A DNA stretch of 64,000 nucleotides from Fasciola hepatica (lineage: Eukaryota > Platyhelminthes > Trematoda > Plagiorchiida > Fasciolidae): assembly GCA_948099385.1 (NCBI GenBank), contig CANUEZ040000013.1:496001-560000 (forward strand), in the 5' to 3' direction. The position numbers were made by a program, and so were the translations under genes. The notes beneath the pieces were generated by a model, which saw only the letters and a program-made list of their open reading frames with translations, did no database searches and had not been told where the DNA came from. Shown here one piece after another: positions 44,081-56,768 of this stretch (its first letter is position 1; every line of letters begins with the position of its first letter).

Positions 44081-45462
44081 TGAAATGGATTACCACATAA
44101 AGCTTCAGCAGGTTGGGCGTAGTACGCACATTTGTTACTGTTTCTGACAGAACCAAGATCCATTAACCACTAGGAGACTAGAAGCCATCAAATGCCATAC
44201 CTGCTATTTTCAGCGTTTCCATGGTAGACACTAATCATGAAGAGACTGTTCAATAGCTTTTTACTAGTGTATTGGCTAGCCTGTTAGCCACCATATTGTT
44301 ATGCGACAAATATAAATGTTAGTACTTGTTGATGCACTTACTGAGCCTCGGCCCATGAAGTTTTTCTTGTTGGCATTTTCAGATTGAACACGAACAACCC
44401 GTCGGCAGAAGATTACTGTACGTTACACAAGAAAAGAACGCGGTGAGCCTACATAATGATAGGACCTTCATATTAATAGTGGTAAATCTATGCAGGTTAT
44501 CAGATCATATTTTGCAGTTCTCTAAGCGCCACTCCGAATTTCGATAAGTACCAACACCACTTGACCAGGGTAACCCTCCGTAGCACGAACTCCGTTCCTG
44601 CCAATCACCTCGGTGGTAGGCGGTAATTCACAGTCGCCAGGTTTGAAATCACACCTGACCGAATGGAAGTTTCTAGTTCTTCACCCCGAGTCTAAGGTTT
44701 GTCCCTCATAGAACAGTGGGTCCAACGGGTATGCTCTTCACGGGCAAGCACGGGGAAAATGGTGTAAACAAATCAACCGATATCCGAAGATGAGAAACAA
44801 CCTACAATGCGCAAATGGCTGGGTGTCCGGCTGAAAAACTAATTGACAAAGCGCCCAGAGTTTTAAATACGGATATCTAGTGACGGATGGTTAATGTTCA
44901 AATCAATGATTTATAGGCGTTTCGCGGCAAGTGAAATTGAAGTAGGTATGATACACTGATTCGGTCTAAACACTGACCTTAGAGAAGCATCGTATGATCA
45001 ACGAGATTCAGTGTAGGACAGGTTTGATTCCATTCAAAACGGTCTCTGTACGGGAACAGACAAAATGTGCAGCATTCGCTTTGGTAAATTCCATTCAGCC
45101 CATCAATGTCTACAACCGACGAAAATCCTCAACTCTTGGGCTCTAATCAAGATGGCGGAAAGCATCAACTGCACACCAAGTCATGACCTAACCATGGCGT
45201 CGCTTCTTCTAGCCTTGACCAGCATCGTAATCATCAGCATCGTACAGCCTTAAACTGCAGGGAAAGCCCCACTGACCACTGCCTTTCTCACAATGCTCCA
45301 CGTAGAAACAGAAAGAATGAATTTACAAGATGAACAAGGAGTGCACCTACAGGAGTAGGAAAAGAAAAGAACGCCCTGGTAGCCAACACACAGGATACAC
45401 AGTCTAACTGTGGAAACGCACATTGATCAGTCAATTTGATTCGACCGAAAGTGACAACAAGA
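44081..45462. other. No assigned feature
   Basis: Only short frames. The part nearest 45462 may be the 3' untranslated region of the adjoining RTE element. Confidence 0.35.
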
Positions 45463-46890
45463 TCACTTCTGTTCATGGTTAGCTGGCATTTCCTTCAGTG
45501 TTTCCAACCAACAGGTTGAGGGGTTTTTTGGACCCCAACCGCGAAGAGGTGACGCACTAGTTTTTTTGAGTTCACTGCACATTTTTTCGTTTTCCGCTGC
45601 CACGTCAACCCATCCAATCTTAGCGGTGGTCGAAAATCTCAAGGCGACGGATACATTTTGCAAGCAAACTCCATGTCTCGCAACCATAAAACAAAGCTGA
45701 ACTCACCGCTGCACAGTACACATGACCTTCCAACTTCAGTGAAATATCAGGTCGGTACCACAGGTGCTTCCGTCCAGAGTAAGCCAATCGAGTCTTGGAT
45801 ATGCGCGTGATCACTTTTACTACCGAGTTCCCATCCGTCGTCACGCCACTGCCGAGCTGAGTGAAACGGTTGACAATTGCTAGAACCTTCCCATCGAGCA
45901 TCAAGCTCGGAACCATTGAAGTCCAGTCTTGCGACATCACTTAGCACACTTCGAAGATGAAGAGCACATGCGAGTCTGCCTAGAGCACGTCGCTCATGTT
46001 CCGTACATTTAAACAAGCAGACAAGGTCGTCGGCCTAACCTAGGTAGCATAGCCTTTCAACATTTGTCAGCTCGAAGCCCATATCATGAAGATCTTGCAA
46101 GACATTATCCATTATCTCGTCCATGACGAAGTTGCACATGAATGGACAAAATGGGACATCCTTGTCGAACGCCGGAGGTCGTTCCGAATGGACTTACGCA
46201 GCCAGAAGCATGAGTGTAGATTCATGAACTTATGTGGTATACCTTTCCGATGAAGAGCACTGAATAGCGCTGTCCGGTCAACTGAATCGAAGGCGCCTTT
46301 CAAGTCGAGGAGAACTATCATTATTGTTCGACGGTGTGTACTACATGTTTCAAGTGATTGGGGAACAGTACAAATCTGGTCGATATATCCTCGACCTGAG
46401 CGGAATCCCGCCTGCTGTTTACGAGCGTTTCTCTTGCGAGCCAATCTCAGGCGGCATATCAAATCAAGGCTAATATCTTGGTGACTATGGAAATCAAACT
46501 AGTTCCACGATGATTACTACAATCATCACGTATTCCTTTCTTGAAGATGGGTGCAATTAGTGACACGCTTCATGGTGACGGAGTATAATCCTCATCCCAA
46601 ATGTCACTGAGCAAGGTGGTAAGTGATTTTATCAGAGCCTCACCATCCATTTGGAAAAAAACTGGAGGAAGCTCACTGGGACCGGCTGCTTTTCCGCACT
46701 TCAATAATCGAATGCTTGCGCGCGGCCAGCTAAACTGCTCCTTGAAGTATTCGGTCCAACGGTCGAGCATTTGCTGTTTTGCCATGAACTGCCTCTCAAT
46801 TTTAATCGCATATCGTTTCACTGACCGGGTTTGGCCGTCCACCAGTGTCACGAATAAGTCTGAACAGTCTTTGACTGTTACCTGAAGCAC
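45463..46890 (-). pseudogene. RTE-A reverse transcriptase and C-terminal domain
   Basis: 46890-46570 encodes KQQMLDRWTEYFKEQFSWP and SELPPVFFQMDGEAL. 46462-46112 encodes KQQAGFRSGRGYIDQI and LLDLKGAFDSVDRTALFS (palm A, catalytic D intact). Near 46040 the active site reads stop-ADD where YADD is expected (TAG at 46037-46035). 45940-45620 encodes FTQLGSGVTTDGN, RISKTRLAYSGRKHLW and LFYGCETWSL of the C-terminal domain, ending about 45463. Confidence 0.85.
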
Positions 46891-47171
46891 CTGTTACTTC
46901 TATTTCTTCGATTACCTTGACCAGTCGATTTTTGCGATCCTTCTTAAGGCTTTTCTTAACTTGCCTTTGTAGATGTCTTCGTATCTTATTCATCTCCTTA
47001 CAATTGAAGGGCTGACATTTTCACTTCATGAGACTGATCGACTCTCGAGAAATGCAGTGTCTTTAATGGATATAGGATCTAAGACCGCATGTGAAAGCTG
47101 CTGCTATGTGCATAACCTGTTTGATATAGGTCCACTGCTCATCTGCGTTACTGTTCGTCGTAGATCCTAGC

Positions 47172-48030
47172 TCATGTGCTAACTTCTGGATCAGACAAAC
47201 GTTGCACGGCTAACCGGGTTTGCGGTTTGCGATGATGACCATGGAGCTGGAGAGATAATCGCATTAAAACTAATGCATGGTACGACTCTGCGTACGTGGA
47301 CCAGTAAGATCTGCAGTTCTGAACAGAACTGCGCCACCGGTAGCTTACTGCGGTATGATCAATCTGGCTTAGAGTACCTGTAGAGTTAGAGCGCCATGTC
47401 GCTGTGCGACGCGAGCTGTGTCGGAAATTGGTACTGGACAAGAACAATCGATTGTCTGTACAAACTGGAGAAGTCTATCCCCGTTATCTGTACGCTGAGC
47501 GGGTAAAGCACAACAGCCACATTAAGAAACTTCTGACGAGCTAAGTTTGCCAACTTGAGCATTAAAATCACCAACTAGCACTACGATGTCATAGCTTTTG
47601 CTACTGCGAACGAGAGTGGTGAGTTCATCGTAGAACTCGTCCTTCTGCTTGTCAGAGCTGCACTCTGTTGGAGCATATGTCGAAATCACAAACAAACTGC
47701 TCTTAACACAACTATCCTTTCGAATGCCAAATGACCCCAGGAGTTTTACATTATATAAACCACTAATTACCGGTCTCTTAAACACTCTAAAAGGACAGCT
47801 TTCACTTTGTCAGTCAAGGCTATTCTCACACAACGTTGACCCACAGTTCTGTTTGCTTCGTCTCCTGAAGTGCACAGGAAACATCTCGATGAGATACCAG
47901 GAGCACTAAGTTGAGTTGCACCGCTCGAGTCCTGGGTACACATTTCACCTACACAGCAGATATCAATCTTCAGAGAAAGTTTTGTGAGCACTAGGGACCG
48001 CTGCTGACCAGCCTGCATGAGTGTATTCAC
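47172..48030 (-). pseudogene. RTE-A endonuclease
   Basis: Frames give NTLMQAGQQRSL and KIDICCVGEMCTQDS (the N-terminal active-site glutamate region), VISTYAPTECSSDKQKDEFY, IVVLVGDFNAQVGKL (catalytic GDFNA intact) and, at 47447-47172, FLSSTNFRH, TATWRS and QIDHTAVSYRWR with the terminal SYHALV (SDH changed to SYH). Two or three frameshifts separate the parts. The product would nick target DNA. Confidence 0.85.
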
Positions 48031-48060
48031 CTTAAAGAAACCGAGATTCAGAGGCCAACG

Positions 48061-48479
48061 AGGCTTGAGAAAAGGTGAGTTACGAGATTAAGGATTATTT
48101 ACAGTACCACTTAATAATGAACGGTTCTGAGTATCTGGCTTGTTATCAACGGGAGCATAATGGGTAGGTAGAGGGGGCAAAGAGAGGCGACTGCTGATCG
48201 AAAGCAGGTTAAATAAAAGAGGGCGCTGTGAGCAATAGCCCACTATCACTACCCACCCCGCTCGATGCAATAGGCATTGCAGTCCTGCACGACGACCGAT
48301 GCAGTATGTGATTCTTTGTATTAGTGCAGTTCATGGGAAGTGTTGGACGGGTGCTGCTAGGGTGTCCAGCCGCAAAGCAGGAGAACGATTAAGGTTCTCA
48401 ACCGAAGCCTTTAGTTCTAACAAGAACCTATCCGCAAGGCAGTGGGATGGCTGAGTGGAAGCCCATTTGCTTGGATCAA
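48061..48479. other. Unassigned spacer between RTE copies
   Basis: A short minus-strand frame only; it may be flanking or untranslated sequence of either RTE. Confidence 0.35.
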
Positions 48480-49500
48480 TCATTCTCGCACTAATTTTAC
48501 CGACTGAGTTGCCAGCTCAGATCGATCCCCAAACTGAAGGACCAGGAGGCTGCCAGTCTTGCAGCAGCACCTTGCAACTGAAGGGTGCAAAGTGCGTGCC
48601 ATATCGCGGCGCCTCAATCAACAAGCTGTCCAACAAATTTTGCACAGCCCATGCGGTATCACTGAACAAAACAATATCATCGGCTTATTCTAATTCGAAA
48701 ACTTCTATCAGGAGTAGTTCACCTCCACCCTCCGGAAGACCACACAAGACATTCCATGGAAAATTCACTATGGCAAAGTTGAAAAAAGTTGGGGATATAT
48801 AGAGAAACCGTGGAGTACTCCACTGAAAACGGAAAAGGTTGGCGAAGGCTCTATGTCGACCTGAGGTATAACGGTACAAATCTTTGAGTACCAACACGTG
48901 CTTCTAAGGTACTAAATTTCTAGACAAAGTTACAGAGTGCAGTCCTATCGACAGAGTCGAAGGTCGCGCAAATATCTAGGTACACAATAATCGTTGATCT
49001 CTATAAGGTACAACGGTATTCGAGCAGCTTTCGGATGGTGGTTTGGTCAATCCATCCACGACCGGCGCGAAACCCAGCCTGCTTTTCATGAGTTAGCTCC
49101 TCACGCGTTTGGTACAACCCACGGAGTATGACAGATGCTAGAACCTTGAACGCTATTGTGATCAGTTTAGTACTTCCTAGAACTGCCGCAGTTACTGCGC
49201 GAGTTCTGCTTGAACAAGAAGACATCAACCGATTGCCCCCACAAAGAAGGAAGCTTTTCGGAGTCAAAAACCTCTGGGAACAACACACAAAGTTCTCTAA
49301 CAAGCCGTATTTCATCATCTTTAGATAAAGTGGGTGGAAGACCTTCGGAACCTGGTGCCTTGTGAGGTCCTAAGACTAGAATTTTCTTGTGGATCTCCAT
49401 CTCTGTAGGTTAGCTTGTCAAAACACACCACAGGAAGTGTGCCAGAAGAACTATTGGAGAGACCGACACTGAGGGTCAGCTAAACTGTTCTTGAAAGTGC
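48480..49500 (-). pseudogene. RTE-type LINE B, reverse transcriptase fragment
   Basis: Minus-strand frames give HKAPGSEGLPPTL, SKDDEIRLVRELCVLFPEVF, EKQAGFRAGRGWIDQTTIR and IVYLDICATFDSVDRTAL (palm A), then LKDLYRYTSGRHRAFANLF and GLPEGGGELL leading toward the active site near 48690. The endonuclease and C-terminal domain are missing. It lies in the same orientation as RTE-A and RTE-C but is diverged from both. Confidence 0.8.
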
Positions 49501-50051
49501 TTTGTCCAGCTTTGGATTCACCGCTTCTGATTGTCAGTTGATGAACCGTCGATTTCACAGATCACTTCATTCACACCTAATAGTTTCCCACCGGCAAATC
49601 GAATGAGATAAAACAGTTTGGGAGAATTTCCCATAGAAGGGGCGCGCTACATCTATGATACATATTGTATCCACCAGATTTCACAATATCCATGTAGACG
49701 TGCACTAAGTTCACGTCTCATTATGCCGACTTCCACCCGGTATCGACTAACGTGCACCAAGAAGGCGAAAAGATTCAGCAGAAATTAAGGATGAGACAGG
49801 CCGAAACTCACTAGACCAACCAAACGCTAAGCATTCTTGATAAGTAGCCAGTGCTGGCTGATGTTATCAGGCAGGTCAAACTCCAGTTTCCCAATTAGCC
49901 TGTTTTAGAAGCTCAGTTCACTTCATCCAACCGTTAACCTTGCACTTTCACGCTCTGGTTTTGGCTGTAACCTACAGCATCATCCAGTTGGAGACAGAAT
50001 GAATGGAAGCATAAAATGAAAAATGGCCGAAAACGTAGTAATAAATGGAGA
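49501..50051. other. No assigned feature
   Basis: Short frames only. Confidence 0.4.
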
Positions 50052-51640
50052 TCATAAGGTAAAAGGAAGAGTTCGAATACAACTACATCGCTGGCATTGA
50101 CACCGGAGCATGTTATTCAATGTTTCTAACCACCTGTTGTGTGGGTCTCCTGCGCCCCAGATCGGAAGTATAACACGTCCTACTTGGTCACGTCGAATCG
50201 TCAAGGTTTTCATACCTTTTCGCAATGTCATAGACTGACCACTTCGAACTCTCTTGGAAAAAAGCGTACACAGAGGAAATCTATCGGTGGGCATGCGTAA
50301 CACATGTCCCGGCCATCTTAACCTGCTTGGATACAGTACTTGATCCAAAGAGTGATCACTGGTTTCCAACATTTTACATCTTACCTCAGCATTGCTGATA
50401 CGGTGTTCCCAAATCCTGAATTGTTGTACAATGTTGCATATTAAATAAAAAGAGAAGTAAAAAGAGTATTTCTTTAATATTCGGGTTACGGCTACGGAGA
50501 TATCGATGCTTGAACATCGACAGTCTTCGCCTATCTTCTACCCTCAACAGCCATGTTTCTGAACCGTATAAAAAGAACCGATCAAACCGCCCCAATGTAC
50601 ACTCGACCTTTGACAGACAATCAGATGTCACGCCGGCGCCACAAATGGCTGAAGTCAGCAAAAACCAAACGCGTCTTCTGTATACGCAATGACACTCCAA
50701 CTAGTATCTTTTTACCTGGTGAGATGTAACTGCCCGGGTAACAAAGCTTATCTTCTTCAGCTACAGCTTCCCCAGCCAAGGTGAGATTTGGCATGGCACA
50801 AACCCACTTCTGAAGTATCATTTTGAACTGTTTAGATGTAAAACGCATCTCAAACATCATTACGCAGCTATCCAGGAAAGCTTCCAACTTACCCAGATCA
50901 TCAATCAGAACAGCAATATTGTCCTCGTATTCCGTCAGACAGTTTGCTGCCCGAACAAAGATCGATGCTTCTATTCTCATACAAGGATAGGGCTATCTCA
51001 AGAATCAATTCAATTACAAAATCCAAAAGGAAGGGTGATAGATGGCAACCCTGAAGAGCACTAATTCTTGTGGTGAACTCGGGTGAAGGATCGCAGTAAA
51101 CACGATCTCGACTTCGGCTTTTAGTGTACAAGCATTGGAACAGAGAAATACATTTACCTAGCACAACCTCCAACGAGAGACAATGCCAGAGAAATATGCA
51201 TCGACTGAGTCGAATGCCGCTTTCAGATCAGGAAAGACGGGAACTGTGGATCTACGGAAGGTGTGCCTCTGCTCCAAAATTTGTGGAAGAGTAATATGCA
51301 GTCGATACGACCCCGACCGGGCCTAAAACAGGCTTGATTCTTATGTGCACACATTTCACGGGTGCTGGGTAGCCGGTGAAGAACAATGCCGGCAAGCAGT
51401 TTGGACGCAATACTTACCAAGCTAATTCCTCTGTGGTTTTCACAAGAGGATCTGTCACCTTTCTTGTAGATCATCACAATCACCGATTGAGACAATTCCC
51501 TGGGAATCTGATCAATAGCCCAAATCACCTAAAAGACTTTTGATAAAACTAAAACCATCCTTGAAGAAGAATGGAGAGAACCCATTCAGTTCAGCAGCTT
51601 CAAAATTTTCTAGTCCCTCACCCGAAAGTCCAGACGACTT
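50052..51640 (-). pseudogene. RTE-type LINE C, reverse transcriptase and C-terminal domain
   Basis: Minus-strand frames give LENFEAAELNGFSPFFF and VIWAIDQIPRELSQSVIV near 51630-51480, IYKKGDRSSCENHRGISLVS and ACFRPGRGRIDCI, then palm A in a shifted frame (DLKAAFDSVDA), EFTTRISALQGCHLSPFLLD, and the C-terminal KMILQKWVCAMPNLTL, GSETWLLRVEDRRRL and RLRWPGHVLRMPTDRFP. Truncated at the 5' side (no endonuclease). The active-site YxDD is not readable between 50980 and 50901. Confidence 0.8.
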
Positions 51641-51729
51641 CCTTGGGATGAGATCAGTGGGCCGTCGGATTGCTTGATTACTTCACTTAAACTAGGTTTC
51701 CGTGGACCGGTACTTCCAATGAAACTGCA

Positions 51730-52500
51730 AAAGTTAAGACCTTGCAAACAGAGGCAGCCTCCTCCGTTTTCCTACATTTCCCAGTCCATCACTACTCACG
51801 GTCAGTTCTTGAAAGTCCAGTCAGTGGGAGCCTCAGGGGTTAGGCATCCAGAGGGCGAATCTGCGAGCTTCCAGTGCAACCACTGATGTCGAAGATATAC
51901 ATCTGTCGTGAGGCCAACTTCAACCACAGTCTTGACGCATTGAGGATGCTTTGCAACATGACTGAAGAATCTGCCCAAAGGAACGTGGCAGAGATATTAA
52001 CGAGCATTTCTTTACGGATCAGTGGTACTATTTCCATCGCTGTCACGTCTGTCAGCAAATGCAGGCATGGAGGGATCACAGACTGAATTTAGGCGTCTTT
52101 GGTCTTTGCAAGCATTAATTGATATTTTTGGTCTTCATGTCCAAGCTTAATCCTCAAATATGCTACCACTCCAAATGCCATCTCAGATGCGTCACAGAAG
52201 TTATGAAATTGAAATCCAAGGCTCTTTACGACTTCTAGAAAAATAAATGCATCGGTGGACAGGGGAGAGTTTCAGTTCTGGTAACTGTTTCGACCACTTA
52301 GTCCACGATGTCAAATTTTCTGAGATTTTTTCGTCCCAAAGCACATGGCTTTCCGTAAAACCCCTCTCACAAGTATTGTAACCGGAGTGATATAGCCCAA
52401 GAGATCAAAAATAGAAGATATATAGTAGAGTATATTCCTTCTGATGAATGTCTTGGGTGTCACTGGGTGGACGTGAAAACATCATTAGTCTTCTGAACTA
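51730..52500 (-). pseudogene. BEL/Pao retrotransposon, reverse transcriptase/RNase H fragment
   Basis: On the minus strand frames give VTPKTFIRRNI and ISSIFDLLGYITPVTI (52470-52370), FCDASEMAFGVVAYLRI (near 52190) and VTAMEIVPLIRKEM, FLWADSSVMLQSILNASR (52040-51920). These are the conserved RNase H-region motifs of BEL/Pao elements, where a cellular substitute strand would be degraded. The palm domain and integrase are missing. It adjoins RTE-C. Confidence 0.75.
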
Positions 52501-52875
52501 CGCAGGTGTTTATCAAGCTGAGATAAGCGTTGCAAGTCATGTATTCGTTGAAGTTCTGCAACTTGTAGGGTTGTGTGCCGCTGGATACCTGTAAGTTTTG
52601 CAGCAAACTCATCGATACTTTCATTTTTCCTTTTGGCGCGCCCCACGACTGGCTGCGCTACATTCTGTTGTGAACTTGATCAGTTTCACTTTGGAATTGT
52701 TCTCCACATCAACCCATATCACTCAGAATTCGCTACTCTAAAGAATCATTCACTCGGACTAGAGACATTATGTTCTGCTTCATTATTCACTACCCGTTTT
52801 TATGAAAGCTGGCCAAGATCAAGTTGGACTAGGAAACCCAAGAGAGCTGGTTGGTAGACTGCTCTTAGTCGCACA
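52501..52875. other. No assigned feature
   Basis: A plus-strand frame of 94 codons (52573-52857) matches nothing I know and is probably the shadow of the decayed BEL/Pao or LINE flank. Confidence 0.3.
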
Positions 52876-53230
52876 ATGCCAAGGGAGATGACAGTTTCCG
52901 CATTGTTCAGTACTAACATTCGGTTCCTTTTCGGAAAGATGCCTTTCGTAACCAGTGTCATGAACGCTGGGATTAACACGAACACCTGTGTGACCTGTAT
53001 CCGAGAATCTTGGTTGAATGAAAATGCTGATGACGAACTCGTTCTCCTTGAGAACTTCAAGTGCTTCTTCAAGACAGAAAACAGGTGGTGGTGTGATTGC
53101 TTACATCGATTCCGAGTGGTCTGGAAAGTCTGAAGTTATTTTTACTTTCTCCTGTAATGGTGTTAACGGCATGGTTGTTAAATGTCACCCCTAAATCCTC
53201 GCCTTTTCGAGGCACTGTGGTCAGTAGCTT
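52876..53230 (+). pseudogene. LINE-2 endonuclease, N-terminal half
   Basis: The frame gives NTCVTCIRESWLNENADDEL (the family ITESWL active-site region) and LLENFKCFFKTENR, then in another frame GMVVKCHP and AFSRHCG. The histidine-containing C-terminal half of the nuclease is not found. Sequence passes directly into reverse transcriptase at about 53285. Confidence 0.7.
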
Positions 53231-53284
53231 GTATATAGATCCTTTCTGCTCCCGGAGGGACATCGACCTGTTCTTTGACGCTTT

Positions 53285-54690
53285 TGTACCCGTTCTGATT
53301 CCAGACGGTTTACTCCTTACAGTTCTCAAGTTTGGAGCACGTCAGTTATTCGGAATCATGACATCCCTCATCAATAAATCTGTTGATGTTGGTGCCGTTC
53401 CAGCCACCTGGAAACCCGTGGCAGCAGTGCCTATTCCCAAACACTCTGGGTCCAACAATTCGTGAAAACGCTTTAGCCTCATCGCCATCACTTCTTCTGT
53501 GCTCAAGTTGACTGAGTGTGCTATCCTAAGTCGATTGTGTTCCTCTCTTACTATTCCAGATGACCCTCATCAGTTTGCGTACAGACCCACCGGATGCACT
53601 CTGGATGCAGTTGCTTCAATTGTCCATTTCATTTCAAACAACTTGAATAGTTCCATGAAATCCGTTCGATGTATTTTCCTCGACTATTCCTCCGCATTCG
53701 ATTCAATTCCTCGTTCTGTACTTCTCCAAAAGCTAGAGTCCTATGGCTGTCCCACCTCTTTACTCTTGTGGTTGAAAGACTACTTTCCCAACAGAACTCA
53801 ACATACTAAAGTTGGTACAAGTTTATCGAGTCCTTTAATTAGCAACTCAGTTTTTCCTCAGGGTGCCTTTCTTTCTCCCTTTTCTCTTCGCCACATATAT
53901 TAGCGACTTGACTACTGCACCACCAGCACAACTTTTTAAGTCAGCCGGTGACGTCCTGCTCCATCAATCTATCTCCAACCAACAATACTTTAACTCTTTT
54001 TCTGAGAACTTATATAGTATTCAGAATTTTTTGTCCCATTCTGGACTACATCTCACCTCTTTCAAATGTTTTGAGTATACTTTCTCCCTCTCTCATTTCT
54101 CATACCCGAATAAGCAATCAATCATCAACAGCGTTCCCATTTCCAGAGCTGACTTGGTCAAACACTTGGGCGTCACAATCAGCGCCAATTTACAGCGGTC
54201 TTCTCACATTCTTGATTGTGTTAAAAAAATCGCGCAGACTGTCTTTCCAAATTCGTAGATTAAGGCAGTTTGAAGCCACACAAGCTGTCATTCTTTCTTT
54301 TGTCCATGAATGTATTCTCCTAATCTTACTCTGCTGCTCTCCCTTTAACTCCCCTGGTCTACTTAAGGAAGGTTTTATCACACTAAGTCGCGGCCTATCC
54401 ATAGTCAATCGTGTCCCTTTGATTTTCATGAGCTCCCTTATATCCGAAGTTTGCGATTTGCACATTAAAACCCGTGGAAAAACTCGCCGAGAAGATTCTC
54501 GTGGACCCGACCCATCCCTGTACCATGACTTATCTGCATGTCGTTCGCATCCCTCCACACGTTCCGAATTCAAACTTGTCCCCTTCCACATAAATACCTA
54601 TCATAACTCAACAGTACCTTGCTTAGCATGTGTTCTGGTGGACAAAATGAAAGTCACAGAGAAACTTCGCACTAACCTAGGTGGCTGAAC
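53285..54690 (+). pseudogene. LINE-2 reverse transcriptase with lost active site
   Basis: Frames encode IPDGLLLTVLKFGARQLFG, VPIPKHSGSNNS, DPHQFAYRPTGCTLDAVAS, IFLDYSSAFDSIPRSVLL (palm A intact) and VFPQGAFLSPFSL, then LFKSAGDVLLHQSISN, where SAGD replaces the catalytic YADD (53941-53952). ADLVKHLGVTISANL and the C-terminal domain up to TEKLRTNLGG (stop 54686-54688) follow. Four or more shifts. Well preserved in sequence, so relatively young. Confidence 0.9.
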
Positions 54691-56768
54691 CAGTTTTGTT
54701 CCTACAGTATTTATTTCTATGCCTATTTCAAAGTGTCAATGATCGCTTTACCTCCATTTGGCTGAAATGTGAATTTATTAACTTGCTAAAGTTCTCAATA
54801 CAATACAATATTTTTCGAAATAATTGTAATTTCGCATCAGGGCTCCCACGGCGTTTCGAAAATCACCAACATCCTCGCTCTAAAATACAGCTACTTGTTC
54901 AGATATCCAGGACTCAGCTTCTTTTGTCACGACAATAGAGCTGAAGATCTACACAGTGTTCAGAATGAATTCATGTAGCCTTTCATTTGTCGACAAGTGC
55001 TTCCCATTCACGTTCCGATTCTGAAAGCTTAGTGGCAATATAAAAACTGTTAGCGACATCGAACTCAGTCAAATCTTGGAAGCTATCCATGCGACAAACT
55101 ATCTCCACGTTGCGTTCATTATGGTGATTGACGTAAACTTCTGCAGCAGCAACGTCTTTTACAAGATCGTCCGCCTGGATCAGAGCCCTCATTTACGATA
55201 ACCATGGGTTCAAATCTCGCCAATCCGCCAGGGATCGCTGAAGCTTAAACGCCTTGTCGAGTCTTGGTCGTCTTTCTGCTGCTTCGGCTTTAGGCCTTTC
55301 CCATGCATTGAGAAGGGTACGACGTTTGTAGCCAGATCACAAACCAGTCCGATTTACGCCTCAGCTGATGCTCGCCCACGCTCGTCGGGCCTAACGTGAC
55401 TGGCCAGACCATGTGTCGCCTTCACATGGGTCATGTAATTATGTGTTTTTATCGATCTGTATGCGTACCGCCCTGCCTTGTAGAACCGCTCTGCGAAGAA
55501 ATATCATTACACTGTTCTAGTCCAGAGGCACGTGTTTTCCTCCTGGCTGGGGTAATAAGGCCAGGACTGACCGTCATAACGACGTTTTTCGTGAAGTATT
55601 TCCTTGGATTTCAAATTTTTTCAGCGAATGCCTCAGTGTCTATACCTATCCGAACCAACTATCCCTTCAGAGTTGCGGGGTCCCTTCTCAGTGTGCCGTG
55701 TTCACTCTGAAGTGCTTGAACCGACGCCAAATCTCGACAGTAATCGTTAACCCAGAGCGGGATGGATTTTGCATGCATCCAAGATATCGCCTTGTCAGTA
55801 TCACGGAAAAATCGTTGTATTCCATGCACCTGTGTTCCGTCTGTTCTTCGAGTTTCTCCAGCGCCACGAGAACTTCTTTTGATTTTTCCCTAGCCACACG
55901 ATCTTTAGGAAATCTCACTTTCAGTAACTCCGTTTCTTGAAGCTCATGATCCTTTCAAAATTCATCGAACTTTTCTCAACGAGCCTTGGGATGTTTGACG
56001 GCACTGCCATATTCCTCAGAAGTCGCGTACATTTCCTTTTCACAAATCCAGAACAGCTAACCATCGGCTAATCAGAGAACTTAACTAAATCTGGGTGTTA
56101 AATTAAGAAGTCTGACCTTTTCGCAAAACATTGCCATCAGTTCCTCTGAGTCACTGTTTTTGTATTGCACCCTATCCAGCTTGATAAGCCTTCCGAGTTC
56201 TACTATGCGCAGTTTTGCAAGTTATAGTTGCATTTCAATCCGATCAAATTCCCTTCGGTTAACCGAAATTCGCGAACCGCACGCGAATGTTCGGATAAAT
56301 CGAGGCGATTCTCATCTTCGATAAGCTCTGTCATATTCTGGAATTTTCGATCGACCAAATTTATAATAGCTGCCGAAAAACCTTGTAGAAGGCAACTAAA
56401 TTTTCGCGATATTCGTTGTTTCTTACCTGGACAGACCCGCCCGAGGTCAGTATAATGCCGAAAGATAGCCACACTATCGCTGAAATAGTGGGTTTGTGTA
56501 ATAGTAACAAATATATCAGTGGCATAAGTCATAATAAACAATAAAATGGATAACGGAAGTAAAACCTACATCAAAGGTGAATTACCAGTGGTCTTAAGCT
56601 GGAAACGCCGTCACTTGGTGGTCCGAGTGACCAAATTCAGGATGGCTGGTCATAAGAACTGATCAAAAAGATTGAAGAACGAGAGTAGACCGAATGTAAA
56701 GTCTGACTACTGAGTTTCAGTCGGTAACAAAACGCAGAAAATGGAATAATACGGAGAGTTAGAATATG
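54691..56768. other. Unassigned; possible decayed gag frames on the minus strand
   Basis: Minus-strand frames at 55192-54983, 55918-55688 and 56541-56203 are charged and helix-rich (KSKEVLVALEKLEEQTEHR, ELIEDENRLDLSEHSRAV). They lie on the same strand as the BEL/Pao fragment and could be its gag, but the order (upstream of the pol piece, beyond LINE-2) is only suggestive. Confidence 0.3.

Larger units (their letters stand above)
45463..48060 (-). mobile_element. RTE-type LINE A, endonuclease to C-terminus
   Basis: Minus-strand order: endonuclease (48030-47172), connector (46993-46570), reverse transcriptase (46462-46020) and C-terminal domain (45940-45463). The order and about 2.6-kb length fit an RTE element. 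Frames shift repeatedly and a stop replaces the tyrosine of YADD. Confidence 0.85.
52876..54690 (+). mobile_element. Jockey/CR1-type LINE 2
   Basis: Plus-strand order: endonuclease start (52876-53200), then a jump into the reverse transcriptase (53290-54250) and the C-terminal domain to the stop at 54686. The endonuclease C-terminal part and connector are deleted. Confidence 0.85.

Noticed and set aside
54983..56541. BEL/Pao gag on the minus strand
   Set aside because: Charged helical composition is compatible, but no diagnostic motif was seen and another element separates it from the pol fragment; left as unassigned.
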